Below, one piece after another: positions 59,680-64,000 of a stretch of DNA of 64,000 nt; position 1 is the stretch's first letter, and each line of letters opens with the position of its first letter. The stretch is from contig CM066983.1 in assembly GCA_033977485.1 (NCBI GenBank), forward strand, positions 112,630,605 through 112,694,604, written 5' to 3'. The notes beneath the pieces are model-generated. The model ran no database searches and was not told where the DNA came from. It saw only the letters and a list, made by a program, of their open reading frames with translations. The stretch is from Hydrangea macrophylla (taxonomy: Eukaryota > Streptophyta > Magnoliopsida > Cornales > Hydrangeaceae). Made by a program: the position numbers and the translations under genes.

Positions 59680-59812
59680 GTACTCGGCGGCAGCAAGAAG
59701 TGGTCGACGGCAAGAGGTGGTCGACGGCAAGAGGTGATCGGCGGCAGCAAGAAGTCGGCGACAAGAGGTGGTCGGCGGCAGTAGGAGGTCGGCGGCAGCA
59801 GTAATCGGCGTG
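59680..59812. repeat. GC-rich minisatellite inside the CACTA element
   Basis: Units around AAGAGGTGGTCGACGGC and GCGGCAGCAAGAAGTCGGC repeat about five times. On the - strand they follow the subterminal repeats and precede a CTT tract, an arrangement like a captured gene leader. This is much more GC-rich than its surroundings. Confidence 0.75.
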
Positions 59813-59944
59813 TAGATATAGGGTTGAAAACCCCCTTTCTCCTCTCTCACCTTTCTCTGTCCTCTTCTCTTTTTATGAAATCCAAGTTGGAGCCCGATTG
59901 AAATAACGTTGAAATTATCATTATTATTATATTTATTTTTTAGA

Positions 59945-60136
59945 TCAATTTTGTAACGGATATACACGTTGCAAATATAAATCCAACCGTTACTCAGTTT
60001 AAGTAATCAAAATAATGGTAATTAGTAACGGTTATTCGAAAGTTGTAACGGGAATACCCGTTACAAATTAGTAACGGGAATACCCGTTACAAATCATCAA
60101 ACATGTCCGTTACAAATTTGCCCATATGGTGTAGTG
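59945..60136. repeat. right terminal and subterminal repeats of the CACTA element
   Basis: The same GTAACGGGAATACCCGTTAC-type motif repeats in both orientations up to the inverted CACTA end. Confidence 0.9.
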
Positions 60137-60430
60137 CAAATGCTAAACATATATCATCATATAATATGAAAGCATTTAAACAAATAATCATGTAATCATA
60201 TAAATGTATTTAATCATATAAAATGCACATATTTTTATCCGGGCCCTTCACTGGGTCCCACTTCCAAACCTGTCCCTCCTCACTGGGGACTTTTCCAATT
60301 GGTGTCCTTTTCTGAACACCTTTTTCCACGGGCGAGTTCAAGCCTCCCCTTAATCCATTTTATACACTAATTATATTAATTAATGCAGATAACATGATAA
60401 TTAACCCGTTTTTTGGGTATGGGTGTTACA

Positions 60431-62272
60431 TCTTGTAACTGAACCTTCAATTCTTTCAACTCTATCGGTGTCATTCGGTACGACGCTTTAGATATCCGTT
60501 GTGACCCTGGTACTACTTCTATTGTGAACTCAAGTTCTCTTTCAATCAATACGTCGGGTAACTCATCGGGAAAAACATCTGGAAATTCTCGAACTACTGA
60601 AATGTCTTCTATTAGTCGTCCAAGAACTCGAGTGTCGATAATTGAACATAAGAAACCCGAACAACCCTTCTTCAACATCTTACTTGCTTGAATCGCCGAT
60701 ATCAAGTACGGCAGTACGATCACTCCCTTACCCTGAAAAGTAAACTCTTCTCGCCCTGACGGATAGAAACTAACCCGTTTCTGTTCACAATCGATTCTGG
60801 CTTGATTAACCGACAACCAATCCATACCCAAGATAACATCAAAGTAATTCACTGTCAACGGAATCAAATCAACGCTCAAGACTTTGTCACCTATCTTGAT
60901 CTCACATGACTTGAATATCGAAGAAGTAACTAGCGGTTCACTACTAGGCAATGATACACACAAGTCATATCCTAGCGGTTCTGACTTAACAGTTAAATGC
61001 TTAACAAAATCACGTGATACGAATGAATGCGTTGAACCAGAATCCATAAGTATACGTGCAGGATACGAACAAATAGGAAGAATACCTGATACGACGGTAT
61101 CATCCGTATTCCCCGGCCTGAGCTGGAAGTATCGTCCTTGTTGTTGCGCGACTCCTTTCCCTTTATCCACTCGAGGTTCCACTCTTGATCCGCTTGACAC
61201 ACTCGATGCCCCGGTATTCATTCTCGGTTGTCTTTTACTCGGGCAATTCTTCGCTATGTGTCCCGGTTGTCCACATTCAAAACATTTTCCCCTCATCTCT
61301 GGGTTGTAACTCTTTGTGTTCGAGGTAGTGTTCGGTGTAGTCACATTCGCATTCAAAGGACAATTCCTAGATACGTGTCCCAGTTTCTTGCAAAGGTAGC
61401 AAGTGGTCAATTGATAGCAGGTTCCCCTGTGTCACAGGTTACATGTCGGGCAGAACGGTCTCATCTCCCGTGAATGTACTTCCTCCTTGGTTACCCATAT
61501 GCGATCCCGAATCTTGCGTGAACGGTTTCTTCGCATTCCCTTGACTCTTACCCCGACTGTCATTTGCTCTCTTCCCTTGTTTTCCCTGTTGATATTTGTC
61601 GACACTTTTCTCAGCAATACGAGTAGCTTCCTCAACGAGAGAAACGGTTGGGTGTTGTAACATATCCACACGGCCACAGATATTCTCCCTAAGTCCTTCC
61701 TTAAACTTACGAGCTTTATCCCTATCAGTCGGAACGGTAGTTTTCCCAAATCGTAACAAGGCATTGTAACGGGATACATACTCACTCACAGTCATGTCTC
61801 CCTGAACCAGACTTGCAAACTCTTGGCGTTTCTGAGTATAAGCAGATTGCGAAAAGAAACGTTTGTTGAATTCTTCTTTAAATGCTTCCCACATGGTCGG
61901 CTTCCGTTGTTCAAGTACGTTGTTCCACCAATCCAATGCTTCGCTCATCAACGTATCGGATGCGCATAAAATTTTCTCCTCATCGGTACATTTTACCTGA
62001 CGGAAATGTCTTTCCATGTCCATCATCCAATGATCGGCCAAGTCTATGTCAACCTGTCCATGATACAAGGTCAGTTTCCGCTTATGAAACTGTTCCACGA
62101 TTGTGTATTGAGGCCGCGGTACCGGTGGTGCATTGATGTAACAAATTTTCACTGGTGGAGGCTGAACGTTCATCTATTCTCTTTCACTTACCGCTTGTAT
62201 GAAATTTCCCACCATATTCACTATTTGGTCCATCCGCGAATGCGGTGACAATTCTCTCGGCAGATCCGCCAT
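60431..62272 (-). pseudogene. gypsy gag-protease and start of reverse transcriptase (broken)
   Basis: The start codon at 62272 opens MADLPRELSPHSRMDQIV. A TAG stop follows before 62173. The capsid-like gag region (EALDWWNNV, MTVSEYVSRYNALL) then runs to 61439, a frame change near 61420 follows, and then two zinc knuckles (CYLCKKLGHVSRNC, CFECGQPGHIAKNC), a protease with ILMDSGSTHSF and ILGMDWL, and the conserved FPDVFPDELPDV lead into reverse transcriptase. The frame stops at the solo-LTR border and resumes at 46310. Confidence 0.92.
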
Positions 62273-62312
62273 AACGTTTCAAATATTCCCCTGTTGAGTT
62301 TAATGCATAATG

Positions 62313-63789
62313 TGTTGGTAAAAAACGGGTTGAATCAAAGTTTAAACGCGTAGCGGAAAAAGTCTAGTTATAAAAAACTTTTGGTATCCCTGGATCTACT
62401 ACTCGTCAACTCCTTAGATGTGTACAAGGGTGCAAGAATAATATACCTTAGGTCTTGAACCCAATTCTGAATATGGCTTCCTTTAGCAATGTCCAGTAGC
62501 AACCTCTAGGATCTTCACTCTTATGTCTCCTCGAACGCTTCCCAGAGAGGCTAGAGATGGTGGGATCTCTAATGGAGAGGATGAAGAAGGTTTGGGAACC
62601 CTAAAACAGTTTCAGCAGCTTAGGGACGTTAAAACGACGAACTTCTTTCCCAGAACGCAGCTGCCCTATTTATAGATTCCCAGAACCGACCTTACTTTCA
62701 ATCGATCGAAGTGACTTTGATCGATCGAACCTGTCTAGACTTCAATCGATCGAAACAACTTCGATCGATCGAACCAGTCTTGACAACATCCTCAATTGCC
62801 TTTCCAAGCATTCTGGTGGAGCTAAGAGTGGGACCTCCTAGGTTCTTAATTACTGGCTCCGATTAATTATTATTCCATCTAGTCAGTACTCTTGACTAAG
62901 GAATCAATAATTAATCAATTATCATTAATGCCACTATAAAATGATAATTGCACTCCAGTGCATAAGAACATAATCACACATACATAAGTGATTGCTAGAC
63001 TTGTATAATATGATACGGATGTCCCTCTACCAGGCAGTATTCGTATCTATCATTGGGATGTATGTGTTAAGATACTATCGACCCAATAGATAGTACATCT
63101 TATATTCCTCAAGTATCATTCACTACGCTTGGATTACTAAACATGTCAACAATAACACTTTGTTGACAAGGCTGGCCAGCTCTCAGTAATCACTCCTAGT
63201 GACATTCTCGAGGGAATACTTACTCTTCGTTTTATAGAAGAGGGTAGAATTCCATCTTGACAATATATGTTCGTAACATTGTATACCTGATTTACCCAAG
63301 ATACCCAGGTGTTGATCTTGCAAGACCTCACTGATTGGTAAGTCAAAGCAATCAAGCATACAACTTGCATTCATAACTGTCTCAGTATTAAGGACATGTA
63401 TCCCTATACAAGTTTTGAGTTCCTATTGACGGTGACAGCGTTTAGGTATCAATAGGTTTAACTCAGGTCCGTCAATGCACCGAGTGCACTAGCATATTAA
63501 CCAAGAGTCAAAGACTCTTATGAATGAGATTCATCATTCTACCCCGTAGACGTTAATCATGCTACAGTGTATACCTGATAAGTTATCCAGACTTATCATC
63601 CACTGTGACTTACTTGAAACAACAAGGATTTGTGATTCATATCTCACATGTGTAATCGCATACACAAATGAACCACATGCAATGTTGTTTAAGGATTTCA
63701 GTCTAATATTCATCTCATGAACTAACATGCATAAATGCATTTAGATATTCCATTATCCATCTAACTGGTTTGAGGGCATATTCCCAACA
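62313..63789 (-). repeat. LTR of a third copia element, about 1.48 kb, element continues past the window
   Basis: Starts TGTTGGTAAAAAACGGG and ends ATATTCCCAACA. The adjoining 63790-63815 on the - strand reads TGCAAGTGGGAGTT, the polypurine tract commonly found beside TGTTGGGAATATGCC-type copia LTRs. The element therefore reads on the - strand and this is its 3' LTR. The left flank TAATG (62308-62312) should be found again beyond the other end. Confidence 0.82.
62701..62773. repeat. four ATCGATCGAA motifs in the copia LTR
   Basis: Exact copies begin at 62701, 62720, 62745 and 62764, with spacings 19, 25 and 19 bp. Each contains the palindrome TCGATCGA. Confidence 0.97.
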
Positions 63790-64000
63790 AACTCCCACTT
63801 GCACTCATAACCATATAGTGTTACAAACAAACACCAACATTGTTTACGTGATTTGTCAAAATCCTTAACCCGTAAGGTTTTGCATAGGGACTGATGATCA
63901 TCGACTGAAATAATCCATAGTAGAACATCTCCATGTTATACTATATCCCTAGACAAAAAGACGTCACCAAACATGTATCCAGTAAAGCTAATTCGAACAT
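63790..64000 (-). mobile_element. 3' internal non-coding part of the third copia element
   Basis: The sequence lies just inside the LTR, after the polypurine tract. No coding frame is seen in these 211 bp; pol should start further right, outside the window. Confidence 0.7.

Larger units (their letters stand above)
48413..60136 (-). mobile_element. CACTA (En/Spm) DNA transposon, 11.7 kb
   Basis: The ends are CACTACACCATATGG at 48413 and its reverse complement ending at 60136. The 3 bp duplication CAA lies at 48410-48412 and 60137-60139. Many subterminal repeats of a GTAACGG(G/A)TAT core occur in both orientations at both ends. On the - strand it encodes a TNP2-type transposase and a second En/Spm-type protein. 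The 5' third (about 55-57 kb) carries exon fragments resembling host genes. It sits inside the solo LTR. Confidence 0.97.
46311..60430 (-). mobile_element. solo LTR of a gypsy-type element, about 2.4 kb without its own insertion
   Basis: It starts TGTCACACCCC at 46311 and ends GGGTGTTACA at 60430, with the perfect duplication TCTTG at 46306-46310 and 60431-60435. Removing the CACTA insertion leaves about 2.39 kb with no gag-pol and no second LTR. The ends match those of the host gypsy LTR (TGTCACAG...GGGTGTTATA), so both belong to related families in the same orientation. A solo LTR normally arises by recombination between the two LTRs of a full element. Confidence 0.9.
41441..62312 (-). mobile_element. 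Ty3/gypsy (Tekay-type chromovirus) retrotransposon, interrupted and incomplete in the window
   Basis: The 3' LTR (41441-43564) is followed on the - strand by a polypurine tract and pol (43577-46310). Reverse transcriptase is cut at 46310 by a nested insertion and resumes at 60431 (both sides carry the duplicated TCTTG), running through protease and gag to a start codon at 62272. The leader is cut again by a copia LTR at 62313, so the 5' LTR lies outside. The integrase tail has the GPF motif and a chromodomain-like end (PVEILD...VKVLWRS...TWEIE), which places it in the Tekay/Del group. Several stops and frameshifts make it inactive. Confidence 0.93.

Overview
The window is plant nuclear DNA, most probably from a eudicot. 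It has spliced genes with canonical GT-AG introns, AT-rich intergenic DNA, plant-specific protein families and a heavy load of plant transposable elements. No species can be named from the sequence. Three host genes are intact in frame and were assembled exon by exon here: a nuclear TDBD (Jas/Tify-binding) domain protein on the + strand (5' UTR exon near 2330-2486, coding exons 10135-12123), a WAT1/UMAMIT-type EamA transporter on the - strand (21928-24361, 7 exons, 395 aa), and an ARF GTPase-activating protein of the AGD6/AGD7 type on the - strand (27905-32246, 3 exons, 419 aa). Nothing suggests that the three work in one pathway; they are ordinary dispersed plant genes.

The rest is mobile DNA. 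From 0 to 12 kb there are MITEs upstream of the TDBD gene and a 5.5 kb PIF/Harbinger element (3083-8613), with a decayed transposase and ORF1, inside the long 5' UTR intron of that gene. From 12.6 to 18.6 kb a hAT-like element holds a complete Ty1/copia retrotransposon (12852-17621) with two identical 140 bp LTRs and a perfect 5 bp target duplication, but a broken gag-pol. At 19.35-19.65 kb lies a 299 bp TRIM. From 33 to 41 kb there are a LINE-type RNase H remnant split by a MULE MITE, a 1.8 kb MULE-like element full of a short palindrome, a gutted copia element with 500 bp LTRs that holds a Tourist-like MITE, and another MULE MITE.

From 41.3 kb to the end the window is one nest. A hAT-like end (41340) is cut by a Tekay-type Ty3/gypsy element (LTR 41441-43564, pol to 46310, gag-pro resuming at 60431). 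Its reverse transcriptase region is cut by a 2.4 kb solo LTR (46311-60430, duplication TCTTG). That solo LTR is cut by an 11.7 kb CACTA transposon (48413-60136, duplication CAA), which is cut by a 151 bp MULE MITE (57439-57589, 9 bp duplication). The gypsy leader is also cut by a copia element whose LTR is 62313-63789 and whose body runs off the window.

The observations most worth following are these. Three long LTRs, two gypsy-like and one copia, each carry pairs of short palindromes 19-21 bp apart at a similar distance from the LTR end, and each uses a different palindrome. The CACTA element carries spliceable exon fragments resembling two unrelated host genes, a nuclear poly(A)-binding protein and a SAMHD1-like dNTPase. 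The copia element with identical LTRs has a coding region that cannot have supported its own recent jump unless the damage came afterwards.
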